Assembly (NCBI GenBank): GCA_034440575.1
Contig: JAOTOL010001373.1
Span: 711,501-775,500, forward strand
Reading direction: 5' to 3'
Length of the DNA: 64,000 bases
Source: Imbricaverruca yamaguchii
Taxonomy: Eukaryota > Arthropoda > Thecostraca > Neoverrucidae
In this document: one piece after another, positions 9,791-20,960 of the stretch
How the letters are laid out: each line of letters opens with the position of its first letter
Numbering within the stretch: the first letter of the stretch is position 1
Notes under the pieces: model-generated
Database searches by the model: none
Told to the model about the DNA's origin: nothing
What the model saw: the letters and a program-made list of their open reading frames with translations, nothing else
Translations under genes and position numbers: made by a program

Positions 9791-11938
9791 TTGGTTTCCA
9801 GCGATAGATGATGCCGAATATTTGCCTCATGTTACCGAGTGACAAATGCTATTACAAACTCTCCAATTATATTTATGAGTTCATCGTATTTGGAAATATA
9901 CAAGGAGATATGATGCATAGTTGTCAAATGACGCGTACCGCACGCTATTACATGACATATCAACAATAACAATATTTAACCAAATTTTCATCAGAGACAA
10001 AAACGGTTGCCAGAATCAGTGTCTACGTTGAAAACCATCCCCGAAATCTACTTTTTTATGTATGCACTTTGAAAAGTAACTAGGATGCCACTTGTCAGGC
10101 CGTTTTTGCCCATAGTGCAGTGGTGAGGTGGCTTTGCCAACAGTACGATATCTATTAAACAATGCTGCAAGAGTACAATACGATCCAAGACAACATATAC
10201 TGAGCCAAGGCCACATCTGACGCCCACAGCCTGCAAAGTTTGAGAAGTAATGTATTTCTTGCTGCTGCCAATTATGGCTGGAACAATGATTCAATCGAGA
10301 CCGTCAACTTAAAAACCAAACTTGGAAAAGTCATCAGCTCTGAATCACTTAAGGTATTCGGAGTTACGGAGCAAACAACAGCTTCACGTCTTGATGTGTT
10401 TCGTACTGACACTGAAGCGTGAGATCCTCTACCGATCAATGCAAGAAAGCACGCGGCTCAGAATTGATAAAACTTCCAATCAGATGTAAAAACTCCACGT
10501 CCATGCATGTTCTATTTCTACATGTGTTTTTTCCCGATAGATCCCTCAATGTCGTCCATACAATTGCGATGGACAAGTATGCATGTATATATTTATTTTC
10601 TTCACTTAATCTTTCCGTTCCATAAGTTAGTAATGCATGAGTAGCACATTAGTATCACAAGCTTCGTAGTGATTAAACAGTACGAATAACATATCCATAG
10701 AATAAGGGCGAAATCGTACAAATAAGTAGACGGAAACCAATCAGGCATAATGTTCGATAGCCCCATTACGGGACTTTGCACATATCATACCACGTTATCG
10801 GTATTGCTAGTTATTCAGTTCTTCTTGTAACGCTTGCATTTTTTTCTTGTAATTTGCACCTCTTGAGATGCAGTTACATCTTGTAACGTGTAATTTCGCG
10901 TGAGCTTAGCGAAGCTTTACTTGTACAATCGCTTGTCATGATTGTTCGCCGCCGCGGGGTTGCTAATCGGTCTGAGCGACACGTGTTTCGTACAGCACGT
11001 TCGTGGCCGCACACCACGTGCTGTTGAGGGAGAGACATATGTCACACTGAGTTATTATTTGTCGCTCGGTGACGGACGAAAAATGCAGTGTTTGATCCAT
11101 GGCCAAAGTTTGAGTCAGCCCGACACGACTCATGACGGCGAGCGTGGACACTTTGTGGCAGTACAGAAGGATCCAGGATCCAGGAATTGCCATGGAAGGC
11201 ACATTTAGTCGGAGGGACACCTTCGGGAGAAAAAAAGAGGCGTCATTGAGCTGGGGGAGGGGTGTGCTCGAGCGTGATGAAGGGGTGCCTTTTCCTCTGA
11301 AAGGAGCGACTCAGGCCGACAACCCCGTTCAACAGAGTGGACGTGCGTTCTAGCTCTTCTGAACGGGACGTTTTTAGCAACTGACTTCTCCTGTGAAGGG
11401 CACAATATGCTGTTGGAGATTGTGGACAATAAACAAATAAACAAATAAACCCATCCCGGCCGGATGGACGCAACCTTTCCATGAGTAGAGGAGCGCATCC
11501 CCACCCCCTCCAGTGTCACTCTGTGTCCGCCCCTGTCAGCACACTGCCGGTCATGTCAGTACCTTGGCTGACTTGAATGTGATACCGCGAATTAGATACG
11601 GACCGCCGAGTCCATCAGCACCTTGGTCGCCCTTCAATGCAATTTCCATCGCGTGTGTCTCTCGGGTCGTTTACGTTTTGGACATATCGCTTAGGCCATA
11701 AACGTCTTGGTCAATATCTCATATGCGGTATCGCATTGAAGCCTGCCAGTGTACCAACGTTGCCTGCAGTGTAATGTCAGGGGCGGATACAGATGAGGCA
11801 CTGGGAGTATGAGCTCCTCCAGCCATAAGAACGTGGCGTCCCTCCGGCCGGAACAGGTGCCATTCAGAAGGGCTATAGCGCACCCCACCTCGCTGAGAGG
11901 ACTTGCCAGCTTAATTCGCACCATTCAGAGCAAAGACG
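9791..11938. other. Unique sequence, no gene recognised
   Basis: No SINE, array or coding-biased exon seen. Many short frames of 60-105 codons occur on both strands without domain or codon signal. Perfect or clear repeats are absent. Confidence 0.45.
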
Positions 11939-12142
11939 CCTAGTAACATGCTCAATGCGGAGCTCCATGTCACTGAACGTTCAGTAGCATGGTGAATTCG
12001 GAGCCCAATGTCACTGAGGGACCAAAAATATGCTGACTACGGAGTCCCATTTCACTGAACGGTCAGTAACGTGCTAAATACGGGAGCTACATGTCACTTA
12101 GCGGTCAGTAACATGCTGAATACGGAGCCCCATGTCCCTGAA
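11939..12142. repeat. Degenerate tandem array of about 44-46 bp
   Basis: Four to five diverged units share AGTAACATGCTGAATACGG, CCCATGTCACTGAA and CGGTCAG blocks. A stray half unit (AACATGCTGAACGAAGACTC) recurs near 12,301. Confidence 0.75.
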
Positions 12143-12401
12143 CCAACCGTGGAAATAACTAATATTTTCACACGGTGCGATCGTTATGATTATTTGCCAA
12201 TAAACATGTCTGCGGATGCTCCGGAAAGTCGAGCAACTGAAGGCTTACTATTAATGACTTGCTGAGGTTTAGTACCTTAAGTAAGGATATGCCCTGCCTC
12301 AACATGCTGAACGAAGACTCCATAAGAGCAGACCAAGATTGCACGGCAAATTAACTTGGGACGGGGAAGGCATCTTCGTTGTTTTTGTTCTATTCTCGTA
12401 G

Positions 12402-12621
12402 GCGAAGGCAGCTGTCGCCAAATCTGAAGGCCGTAATCCAAACATGACCGACATTCCCGAGCATTTCGGAGCCTCGATTTCGCCCGTTAACTGTGCCGAG
12501 CGGAATAACTTCCGTGCTGCGATTTTAACCGGCCCGCAGGACAGATTGCGTGGCAGGCGACGTTGTTGTTGTCAGGCGAGCTCTGATGAAGAAAAAAGAG
12601 AAGACAATTACCCGCAATAAC
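12402..12621 (+). other. Exon-like frame after a strong acceptor (weak)
   Basis: A good 3' splice-site pattern (GTTTTTGTTCTATTCTCGTAG) ends just before about 12,402 and is followed by 73 open codons to a TAA. The frame includes TDIPEHFGASISP and a basic, Cys-rich end. No donor is obvious and codon bias is weak. It may be an exon of the plus-strand gene proposed at 13.4 kb, or chance. Confidence 0.2.
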
Positions 12622-12714
12622 TACGACATCCGGAACTCCTCAATCAGGACCTGATGAACCAGAGCCCACACTGCGGCACGCGCATGCCTCCGGCCAATCA
12701 ATGGGCCGCGGTCG

Positions 12715-13396
12715 GCGGCTGACGGTGCGTCTGTCGAAAGCTGACAGTATATCTCTCGGCAGCTAACTGTGTATCTGTCGGCAGCTGACAGTGTATCTGT
12801 CGGCGGCTAACGGTGTATCTGTCGGAGGCTGACGGTGTATTTGTCGGAAGCTGACGGTGTATCCGTCGTAAGCTGACGGTTTGTCAGTCGGAAGCTGACG
12901 GTGTATCTGTCGGACAGCTGACGGTGTATCTGTCGGAAGCTGACGGTGTATCTGTCGGAGGCTGACGGTGTACTTGTCGGAAGCTGACGGTGTATCCGTC
13001 ATCAGCTGACGATGTATCTGTCGGAGGCTGACGGTATATGTGTCGGCAGTTGACGGTGTATCTGTCGGAAGCTGACTGTGTGTCTGTCGGCAGCTGATGG
13101 TGTATTTGTCGGAAGCTGACTGCGTGTCTGTCATCAGCTGACGATGTATCTGTTGGCGGCTGACGGTGTGTGTCGGAGGCTGACGGTATGTCTGTCGTCA
13201 GCTGACGGTGTGTCTGTCGAAAGCTGACAGTATGTCTCTCGGCAGCTGACAGTGTATCTGTCGGAAGCTGACGGTGTATCTGTCGGAAGCTGACGGTGTA
13301 TCTGTCGGCAGCTGACGGTGTATCTGTCGGAAGCTGACGGTGTATCTGTCGGCAGCTGACGGTGTATCTGTCGTCAGCTGACTGTGTGTCTGCCGG
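12715..13396. repeat. 22-bp satellite, about 31 copies
   Basis: The unit is CTGACGGTGTATCTGTCGGAAG with GGCAG and GTCAG variants, phase-locked at 22 bp. Since 22 is not a multiple of 3, the minus-strand open frames (238 and 123 codons) have a 22-residue period over three units. They are repeat products. CAGCTG palindromes recur at unit junctions. Confidence 0.95.
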
Positions 13397-13399
13397 CAG

Positions 13400-13581
13400 T
13401 TTCTGGTGGGCGCCGGCCGCGGCCCCTTTGTGCCGCCGGCCCGCCTGACCCCGGCGACCTTTGATCGCCTGCGGCAGTGGGCCGCCGGCGGCGACCAGCC
13501 GACGGCCGGCGCGCTCCTCGAGGAGTCCTACCGCCTCGACACCAATTGCGTGCCGCCGCAGATGGTCTACGTGGACGAGAG
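13400..13581 (+). CDS. Strong internal coding-exon candidate, unknown gene
   Basis: A 182-nt segment runs from CCGGCAG (acceptor, ends 13,399) to GAG-AG before GTGAGC (donor, 13,582). Only one frame is open (phase 0 in, two bases left over); the other two hit TGA. Base composition by codon position is about 77% GC at first, 53% at second and 92% at third positions, the classic coding order. The 60 residues include FLVGAGRGPFVPPARLTP, WAAGGDQPTAGALLEESYRL and CVPPQMVYVDE. I do not recognise the family. The exon begins 4 bp after a 22-bp satellite, so its upstream intron ends in that array. The micro-exon at 17,997 fits its phase. Confidence 0.6.
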
Positions 13582-14140
13582 GTGAGCGGCTGGGCGACAT
13601 GGGTGGTCAGTCATATAGAATATGCGGAGGTAGAATGTATGCTTAAAAGCGTAAGTATAATGCATAAAAATGCATGTGAAGTTTGTGCGTCGAATTTATC
13701 GAACATATGCGATATGGATTTGATGGGTTTTTGTGCAAGTAAAGTAGTTAAGGAAATACTAGGTATTTGCTGTACGAGGGTTCCGATAGTAACGGTTGTA
13801 AGTATGAATTTCTGTAGGGGGGGAGGTTGGTAGGTGCTATTTTTAAGTGGGAGAGGGTTTGTAAGAAAGGGGAGATTCAGGAGGGGACTTCCTTGGGAGG
13901 AGGTGGGGGGGGATGGAGGTTATGTGGGCGTGGTTTCACTTGGGATCGGTCTCAGGCAGGTAGAGTGTACAGAGGCTCGGGGGTGCAAGTCTCACTTCCA
14001 CTCATCCACAGTGAAGTGCGACCACAGTGAAGTGCGAGGACGGGCAAAACACCGCTCGGGAACTGAGTGGGCTGTATTGTCACTTGGCTGCTGACCCGAT
14101 TAAAGCGGCTGGTCACCTGTGGGACATATTGCTTCCACAA
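13582..14140. other. Probable intron, G-rich stretch
   Basis: Follows the donor of the exon candidate. It holds a G-rich, C-poor stretch around 13,815-13,925 and otherwise nothing recognised. Confidence 0.4.
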
Positions 14141-14144
14141 ATGC

Positions 14145-14480
14145 CGCCCCGGTAGCTCAGTTGGTTAGAGCGCTGGCCTGCACTGGTCTCCCCTGTCCTG
14201 GCAACACAGGGTTCGAGTCGCTTCGCGCGCTCGGATTTAGCCCCCGGCCGGGAGTGTCAGTTGGCAGCTGGCCCGATAAGGCCGGGGAGGAGCTACCGGG
14301 CGGCCGTGTCGGTGTATTGACGGCACGTTAAACTTTCGATAAAAATTCTGCCGTTGAACAGGAATTCGTGGATCGGGTGGTGGGGCCAGGGTTCACGCAA
14401 CAAGCTCTGCTTAGCAATAGAACCCTGGCTCCTAAAGCCACCCCAGCAACAACTCGGACTGAAAAAAATGTTTAAAGAAA
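14145..14480 (+). mobile_element. SINE family E (long, tRNA-headed), copy 1
   Basis: The head has box A GGTAGCTCAGTTGGTTAGAG and box B GGTTCGAGTCG separated by a long insert around the anticodon position. The body includes CCCGATAAGGCCGGGGAG, TTGACGGCACGTTAAACT, ATCGGGTGGTGGGGCCAGGG and TGCTTAGCAATAGAA. The element at 63,597 matches it over about 300 bp, which defines the family. No clear target duplication found. Confidence 0.75.
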
Positions 14481-16190
14481 AAAAGGCACAGGTGCGCACG
14501 GCCCCTGGTACAGTTCGTGTACGTGGCCAACTAGATTTGCCGCGACCGGCCAATCCGGTCCACTCCGCCCAGCTAGAAGCTACGTTGGCTCAACACAGGG
14601 CCCAGGGGGAGTCTTGTCTTGGAGTCTTGGAATTGAGTCTTGGAATTGACTGCGGAAGCTCTTGCCAGCGATCCTATTCGCGTCAAACGAGAATCCCCTG
14701 CCGTGCACCTACTGCTTCAGCAACTGATAAGTGAGTTGGCGAGGGCGATTAAACTAAGGGTCAACTCAGCTTCCACGTATGAACACACCTTTTTGTACGA
14801 TGTAAATGTTGGGACATCTGCGCGTGTGTACCGCAGCAACACGCACGCCTGGAGCCGCAGATAGGCTATAACACGAAAGCTTTTCGTCTACGGTTTTCTG
14901 CTATAGAAACTTTTTTTCAGCTTCAAATGAAACAAATTTATCGCGACATTCAGTGGGTCGCGATAAATCTGTCGCGATAGAGGTGTCCCGATAAATTGAA
15001 AGCCGCTCAATACTTGTCGCGACAGGTGCCGGTTGGGGGGGGGAATTATAGCCGCACACGCACTATAGTGCGTGTGGATCGACCTCACCGGACCATAGTG
15101 CTGGCGGCGGGAACCGTGCAATCTAGCATTCATGTTCCCTCGTCGGCTCAATTTCACACACCACAGCGCTTTCGATCGGTGTCAATAGTTCTGATCCGAC
15201 ATCAAAGTCGGCCGCGGCGGGCTCGTGCTGCAGAGCGAGGCCTGTCGCTTGTCAGCCGCTCCGCCGCACAGTGTGATATCTCAAGGGAAAAACTGGCCAT
15301 AAATGCATTTCTCGACTATTTTGTTATGCCGTATTTCCGGTGCCATTGTATCAGCAAATGATTGAAGCATACGAAGTCACAGTTTTTATGAAACTTTTAA
15401 CGAGATTTGACATAGAAATAAGTCAATGAACATGGACAACATTACGCGTAGAAAAAAACGACGCACACGTGCACAAATGTTGTCCCAGTTTGACGATTGA
15501 TAAAGGTAAGCTGCATTCTGAAAACCTGGACAAGTGAGATATGAAATGATAGCTGAGAACATTCTCATTGCGTTAAGCAATTCAAAAAGGCATACACCAA
15601 TTAACAATATGCTATTTGTCGTCAAACAATCAGTAATTGCAAGTCGTTCAACTTTTTAGTACCTCGAAGTTCAAGTAAGATTTTTTTAAAAACGCACAAC
15701 AGCGCACAGCCAATCCAAATGAAATCAGCGATCCTTTGACTATATGTGCCGCAAGTTTCAGCTGCACCTAGCCGCTCTAACACCGATAGTGATCAATTGT
15801 ATCCCGATAGGCCGCGGTGCGGTGCGGTGGCCAGCCCGGGCGGCATGGGAAAGCTCAAGTAGGACGCCGCGACGCGTCGGCTGGCGGGGGTTATCTTGAC
15901 CGGGCAACCTGATCCAGTGGTTGGTATGCCAAAAAGTCCCCTGACTGACGAGGCGACTGAGTCGAGATAGGTCACGCACAGCGTCTCCCACGGCAGGGAA
16001 GCTGTCTTTGCCTGTAAGGTTCGGGTCATTATGGTTGGATTTTGCGTACAGTGAACATGGAGGTGTGCGTCAGCAGAGGAATTAGTGGACTTGTTAACCA
16101 GTGCAAGAGCGTCTGGGCGTGGGAACTAGCTCACGCGTTTAATTATAGTTTGCAGCTGATCATGGAGAAAATCCCTCAGGGATGCCTCCG
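14481..16190. other. Unique sequence with one 22-bp perfect palindrome
   Basis: A perfect palindrome centred on CGCACTATAGTGCG lies at 15,055-15,076. TCGCGATAAAT-like motifs recur at 14,940-15,020. No gene or known repeat was identified; short frames lack codon bias. Confidence 0.45.
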
Positions 16191-16196
16191 AAGTGA

Positions 16197-16634
16197 GTCG
16201 TCGATTGTGGACTTGAGAAAGGCGACCGACTTATCGCCAAAAACTTAAAAGGAAAGTGGGTTAAGTGTATGCGAGCCCAGAATAAATTCAGAAGTCAGTT
16301 TGCGACTAATCTTTCGGGAGACGAGGTGTTCTCCGTGTCCCTGAAACGTGGTGGTCACGTCGTGAGTGATGATGAAGCCACGCCTCGCCTAAATGACGAG
16401 GCCGTGAGGAGAGCGCGAGGGCGACCAACTAGAATCTACGATCACATCAGCGCCCGCTCTCAGCGTCGGGCGTCCTCAAGATTTACTCAACAGCACAATT
16501 CTCTGCAGCTCGTGGAGGTTGCCAGGCAAAGTGCTCGTGCTGCGAGCATGAAGGACGCATCTTTCGTGTTGCGACAGGTGGGGTCATCACCGAATCGGCC
16601 CAGCAAGATTCGCGGGGCTCAGAAGCTGAAGTGA
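16197..16634 (+). CDS. N-terminal region of a second RAG1-like transposase copy
   Basis: 146 codons are open in one frame between TGA at 16,194 and TGA at 16,632. The track LKGKWVKCMRAQNKF corresponds to LKVKWPKSNRHYEQF in the 7.4-kb relic. Further on, GRPTRIYDHISARSQRR precedes SLQLVEVARQSAR and KDASFVLRQV, which lines up with KLVYTARRRAR and NDLAFVLNQ of the relic at nearly the same spacing. From memory this is the GRP...SKR...A...SKIR region N-terminal to the catalytic core. The core is not found downstream, so it is a fragment, or an exon: GTGAGC at 16,630 looks like a donor. It sits in the probable intron after the 13.4-kb exon. Confidence 0.5.
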   Translation, partial: VVDCGLEKGDRLIAKNLKGKWVKCMRAQNKFRSQFATNLSGDEVFSVSLKRGGHVVSDDEATPRLNDEAVRRARGRPTRIYDHISARSQRRASSRFTQQHNSLQLVEVARQSARAASMKDASFVLRQVGSSPNRPSKIRGAQKLK

Positions 16635-17204
16635 GCCAACCTGAGTGCATATCTTAGTGATGCATTTTGGCGTAATTTCAGCCACTCAGGACAAGATCTT
16701 GGATCTATTCTGCTTAGCAATTGTAAGGTCACATTTCCACTGCAGAATACTCGCAAAACAAATGCTCACTTATAATCATCCAAAATATGACCGCCAATGG
16801 ACTTCACTTATGACGTCACCATGATGTCATCATATATAACCGGACATCGATATTCTAATACAAGGTACACTGGATACTCATGTAGGGGTGTGCACAATTT
16901 GATCTATCTATCTCAATCGGTTCCCGATATATTCCGCGGAAGCGAAATGAGTGGAGCGGAATGCTCCCTTCCCTCTAGCAGGTATAACCTCTGACATTCC
17001 TGGGTTAGGCAATATTTACGACAATAAATCTTTCCCATATTATCCAAATTTTAAGCTCTTCCGACGAGGACCAAAGTCGCCCCGGTGACTAGCATACTTT
17101 GTCCGCTATGATTTATGGCCAGTTTTGTCCTCGAATTAGCACAGTGTGCGCGCCGGCGGCCGACATCAAACGCTGACTGTGCGAGCTCCACCAGCTGGAT
17201 CAAA
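16635..17204. other. Unique spacer before satellite
   Basis: No repeat family recognised. The minus-strand stretch 17,051-17,215 is open with some coding look (LIQLVELAQSAFDVG) and could be a terminal exon on that strand, but it runs into the satellite and is not secure. Confidence 0.35.
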
Positions 17205-17960
17205 CGCTGTCCGTGATCACTGATGCGACACTGACACTGACACACTGGCTGGCTGTTGACACCGACATATTGATGCTGACATATTGCCGCTGACACTGTC
17301 TGACTGTTGACACTGACACTGGCACTGACTGTTGACACCGACATATTGATGTCTGACTGTACTTGACACTGACACTGACACACTGGCTGGCTGTTGACAC
17401 CGACATATTGATGCTGACATATTGCCGCTGACACTGTCTGACTGTTGACACTGACACTGACACTGACACTGGCACTGACTGTTGACACCGACATATTGAT
17501 GCTGACAATTCCGCTGACACTGACTGTTGACACCGACATATTGATGCTGACATATTGCCGCTGACACTGTCTGACTGTTGACACTGACACTGACACTGAC
17601 ACTGGCACTGACTGTTGACACCGACATATTGATGCTGACATATTGCCGCTGACACTGTCTGACTGTTGACACTGACACTGACACTGACACTGGCACTGAC
17701 TGTTGACACCGACATATTGATGCTGACATTGCCGCTGACACTGTCTGACTGTTGACACTGACACTGACACTGACTGTTGACAGTGACATATTGATACTGA
17801 CATGCTGACATACTGACACTGACATGCTGACATATTGATACTGACATGCTGACATTGATACTGACATATTGCCACTGACACTTGCATTGACTGACTGCTT
17901 ACATTAACTGACTGTTGACACTGACATGCTGACACATTGTGCACTGACATTGACACTAGC
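17205..17960. repeat. TGACAC satellite with 88-bp higher-order unit
   Basis: The basic hexamer TGACAC is organised into a higher-order unit marked by CACCGACATATTGATG. That marker starts at 17,260, 17,336, 17,398, 17,486, 17,531, 17,619 and 17,707. Three intervals are exactly 88 bp and the others (76, 62, 45) are deleted versions. The three minus-strand frames of more than 200 codons (Ser/Val/Gln/Cys-rich) are repeat products. Confidence 0.95.
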
Positions 17961-17996
17961 ACTGACTGTTGACCTGACACTGACCCGCTGTTGCAG

Positions 17997-18041
17997 AAGC
18001 GACTGCACGGCCCTGACAGCCCTGCTGAGGACTGCTGAGAG
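17997..18041 (+). CDS. Possible 45-nt micro-exon of the 13.4-kb gene
   Basis: The acceptor CGCTGTTGCAG ends at 17,996 and the donor GAGAG/GTGAGT starts at 18,042. The preceding exon leaves two bases (AG); here one base (A) completes Arg, followed by SDCTALTALLRTAE and two leftover bases. In this phase there is no stop. It lies just 3' of the TGACAC satellite. A 45-nt exon is short enough to arise by chance, so the support is the phase match plus two good splice sites. Confidence 0.4.
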
Positions 18042-18140
18042 GTGAGTGGGGGCCGGTGTCGTGCTGCTTCTGCACCGCCCAGCAACTGCCGTCTGCCGGA
18101 GCCGGCTCGTTACACGAATTTCCTGTTAGATGGTTTTGTT

Positions 18141-18699
18141 GTGAAGTCTCCTTCGTTGGCTACGTGAATAGTCTAGGACCTCGCGTTGCGATAGCGCCCG
18201 TTTAAAGGTGGCGGTACGTTCTGCTTTATATTGTTTAGTTGCAATAGAGGGCCGAAATGGTGACAAGTGTCGACAGACAATTTTAAACTCCGTCTCCGAA
18301 ACTACAAGCAACGGCAACAACGGCAGGTAAGACCTGTGCGCGCCGGCCGCTCTCTCGGTTCTCTCTGCACAATCCATTTCAACGCCGTCCAGCCGGGAGG
18401 TGGCTCCACCCTCGGTACCATGATTGGCGGCCAGACTAGTGACGGGGCATCATTGCCCGCCGGCGATTGGTGATACACATTTTGACACACCTCCGGACAA
18501 TATGGCCGCTAATGGTGATTCACAAGTACTCATATGCCGGCCACGTGCTGAAGGCACATTCCGGCGTTCCTAACCTATCCACAACGGATGCAAGTCGGTA
18601 CACACAGCCACAACATTTTGATTACAGTCATCGGGTGAGTCAGACAGCATTCCTTTCAGCGCGGGCCGGAGAGCATGATGAATCCTGAACTACTTTACA
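18141..18699 (+). repeat. 560-bp duplicated segment, copy 1
   Basis: Matches 49,973-50,533 nearly end to end, from GTGAAGTCTCCTTCG to GAATCCTGAACTACTTTACA. It contains CAACGGCAG/GTAAGA at 18,327 (a good donor, lost in copy 2) and CATCGG/GTGAGT at 18,635. Relative to copy 2 it lacks five bases (one of two AGTAC repeats) in the reading frame discussed there. It is followed at once by a 29-bp array that begins with the same GAACTAC-TTACAG words, so the array probably grew from the segment's 3' end. Confidence 0.85.
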
Positions 18700-18976
18700 G
18701 TTTTGAATGACACTTGAACTACGTTACAGTTTTGAAGGACACTTGAACTACGTTACAGTTTTGAAGGCACTTGAACTACGTTACAGTTTTGAAGGACACC
18801 TGAACTACGTTACAGTTTTGAAGGACACTTGAACTACGTTACAGTTTTGAAGGACACCTGAACTACGTTACAGTTTTGAAGGACACTTGAACTACGTTAC
18901 AGTTTTGAAGGACACTTGAACTACGTTACAGTTTTGAAGGACACCTGAACTACGTTACAGTTTTGAAGGACACTTG
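18688..18976. repeat. 29-bp tandem array, about 10 copies
   Basis: The unit is ACTTGAACTACGTTACAG followed by TTTTGAAGGAC, with near-perfect copies (CACTTG/CACCTG variants). The low divergence suggests recent expansion. Confidence 0.95.
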
Positions 18977-19204
18977 CGCCCCTCCGATCCGGAGTTGTGC
19001 GCATCCAAAGTTGGGTCGGACAGTTTCGGCGCGCCTCCTCCCCGTCCCGCTTGCGCAGGTTTGTCCGTGAGCGGCGAAAGCAAAATCTTCAAATGCCTGT
19101 ATTGAGCCTGAATTATACTTGATTCAAGTGTAGATCAAATCGTGTTCACAAAATGGAATTCCTGTCCGCATTGGCGTGTGTAGCCATTGTCCCGAACAGA
19201 ATGC

Positions 19205-19612
19205 CAGAAGCGCTATTTGCAGCGCGCTATATGCAGGGCACCATCTGCAGTGCGCTATATGCGGGGCGCTATATGCGGGGCGCTATATGCAGGGCACAAT
19301 CTGCAGTGCGCTATATGCGTGGCGCTATATGCAAGGTGCTATATGCGGGGCGCTATATGCAAGGTGCTATATGCGGGGCGCTATATGCGGGGCGCTATAT
19401 GCAGGGCACCATCTGCAGTGCGCTATATGCGGGGCGCTATATGGGGGCGCTATTTGCAGGGCAATGCAGTGCGCTATATGTGGGGCGCTATATGCAAGGT
19501 GCTATATGCGGGGCGCTATATGCGGGGCGCTATATGCAAGGCGATATATGCAGGGCACCATCTGCAGCGCGCTATATGCAGGACGCTATGTGCAAGGCGC
19601 TATCTGCAGTCG
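19205..19612. repeat. 14-bp array (GCGCTATATGCGGG)
   Basis: Repeats of GCGCTATATGCGGG with GCAAGGT and GCAGGGCACCATCTGCAGT variants. All three plus frames are open across it, giving Tyr/Met/Ala/Arg-rich artefact frames. Confidence 0.93.
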
Positions 19613-19620
19613 GTTGCCAG

Positions 19621-19741
19621 TTTTTCATCCGCGTGCCTGGAGGAGGGTGGGGCGGGGCGGCGAGGGGAGGCAGCAGGGGTTGGCGTTGTCGCCAGGCACC
19701 TGTCGATGAAAGAATTGCAGAAATTCAGCCTGGAATGCTAG
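19621..19741 (+). other. Possible terminal exon after the 14-bp array (weak)
   Basis: Starts after GGTTGCCAG. With one base taken for phase, the frame reads FSSACLEEGGAGRRGEAAG, later VARHLSMKELQKFSLEC, and ends at TAG 19,739-19,741, with GC-rich third positions. The phase would fit the 17,997 micro-exon. The other two frames are open for a similar length, so this remains weak. Confidence 0.22.
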
Positions 19742-19744
19742 CGA

Positions 19745-20608
19745 GCGCAAGTGGAAAATTGCCACAATCTTGCGACCGATGACCGGAACGGGCCCGTTTG
19801 CTACGTCCAGCCCCAATTGGAGGTAGCAGAAAATGTAGCGCAAATGAAAGTGATGACCAATGAAAATGTTCTGCAGCCTGGTCAAAAAATCGAGTGTATA
19901 CTACATGTTGTTTGCATATGTGATGGTGCCATTGCATTTTATCCTCAATTAAGATTATATGGGAGCTTCACATTATTTTCAAGACCTCTTTGATTCCCAG
20001 AACGGAACTTCAAAATATGCCTTCTAGCATCAAGACCATCTTTGTGTTCAGCGTTTACTCACAGCCAACAACGTGATGCCTACCAAACACATTTTAGCAC
20101 ACAGATTGATGGCCATTACCTACATCTCTTACTCTAGATGATAAGACTATCAAGCATTAATTCAGCCAATGTTGAATACTATGGAAAGTTATATGCCAAG
20201 TATCTAATAATCATGTCATGTCACAGCAAGATTCAGAAATAAAGGCTGCATCATTCTTCAGTCTTCAAACTTCATCGTCAACCACCATAAAAGCGATGCA
20301 AATGATTCGCACTACCACCGTTTGTGGCGCCGTTTTCGTCTTACGTCTCTACTTCGTGACTGTAAGACTTATGTGGTCGTGATTGTGAGCCATCTGGCAA
20401 AGGTAGACAATACACCAAGCAATCATTAATGATTGCAATGGGCAAATACAAACTTGAATACAAAAACGTCAGATAATGAAATGATTTCCAACGCACGCTT
20501 TATTTGGCAACTACAAGAAGTGCACGACCATAATAAAAGAAGGATGGTTGAAAAGAAGGCACCATAGCAACAGCCACAGGAATGCGATAATGAGCTGGTG
20601 CGGTAACC
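19745..20608. other. Unique AT-richer sequence, nothing recognised
   Basis: No repeats, tRNA heads or coding bias detected. Confidence 0.45.
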
Positions 20609-20610
20609 GG

Positions 20611-20866
20611 ACAAATGTACGTAAGCGCAAATGTACGTAAGCGCAAAAGTACGTATGCGCAAATGTACGTAAGCACAAATGCACGTATGCGCAAATGTAC
20701 GTAAGCGCAAATGTACGTATGCGCAAAAGTACATATGCACAAATGTACGCAAGGGCAAATGTACGTATGCACAAACGTACGTATGCGCAAATGTACGTAC
20801 GCACAAATGTACGTAATGGTAAATGTACGTATGCGCAAAAGTACGTATGTGCAAATGTACGTATGG
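20611..20866 (+). repeat. 16-bp array, left arm of inverted array
   Basis: Units of GCGCAAATGTACGTAT/A are in direct orientation, about 16 copies. The same unit reappears in reverse orientation at 20,961-21,144, so the two arrays form a large imperfect inverted repeat. Confidence 0.93.
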
Positions 20867-20960
20867 CATATGCATCTAACCAAAAGTGCTTCAACGCAAA
20901 GACACATAAGCCTAAATGTACGTACATTTCCTCTTACATTCTTCTACGTTTAGGTACTGT

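Noticed and set aside
5490..10130. Shared word TGCACTATGGGC (5,500) and its inverse near 10,110
   Set aside because: Similarity covers only about 20 bases, too short to claim a repeat family.
17051..18085. 344-codon minus-strand frame
   Set aside because: Mostly translation of the TGACAC satellite. Other frames over the same array are equally open.
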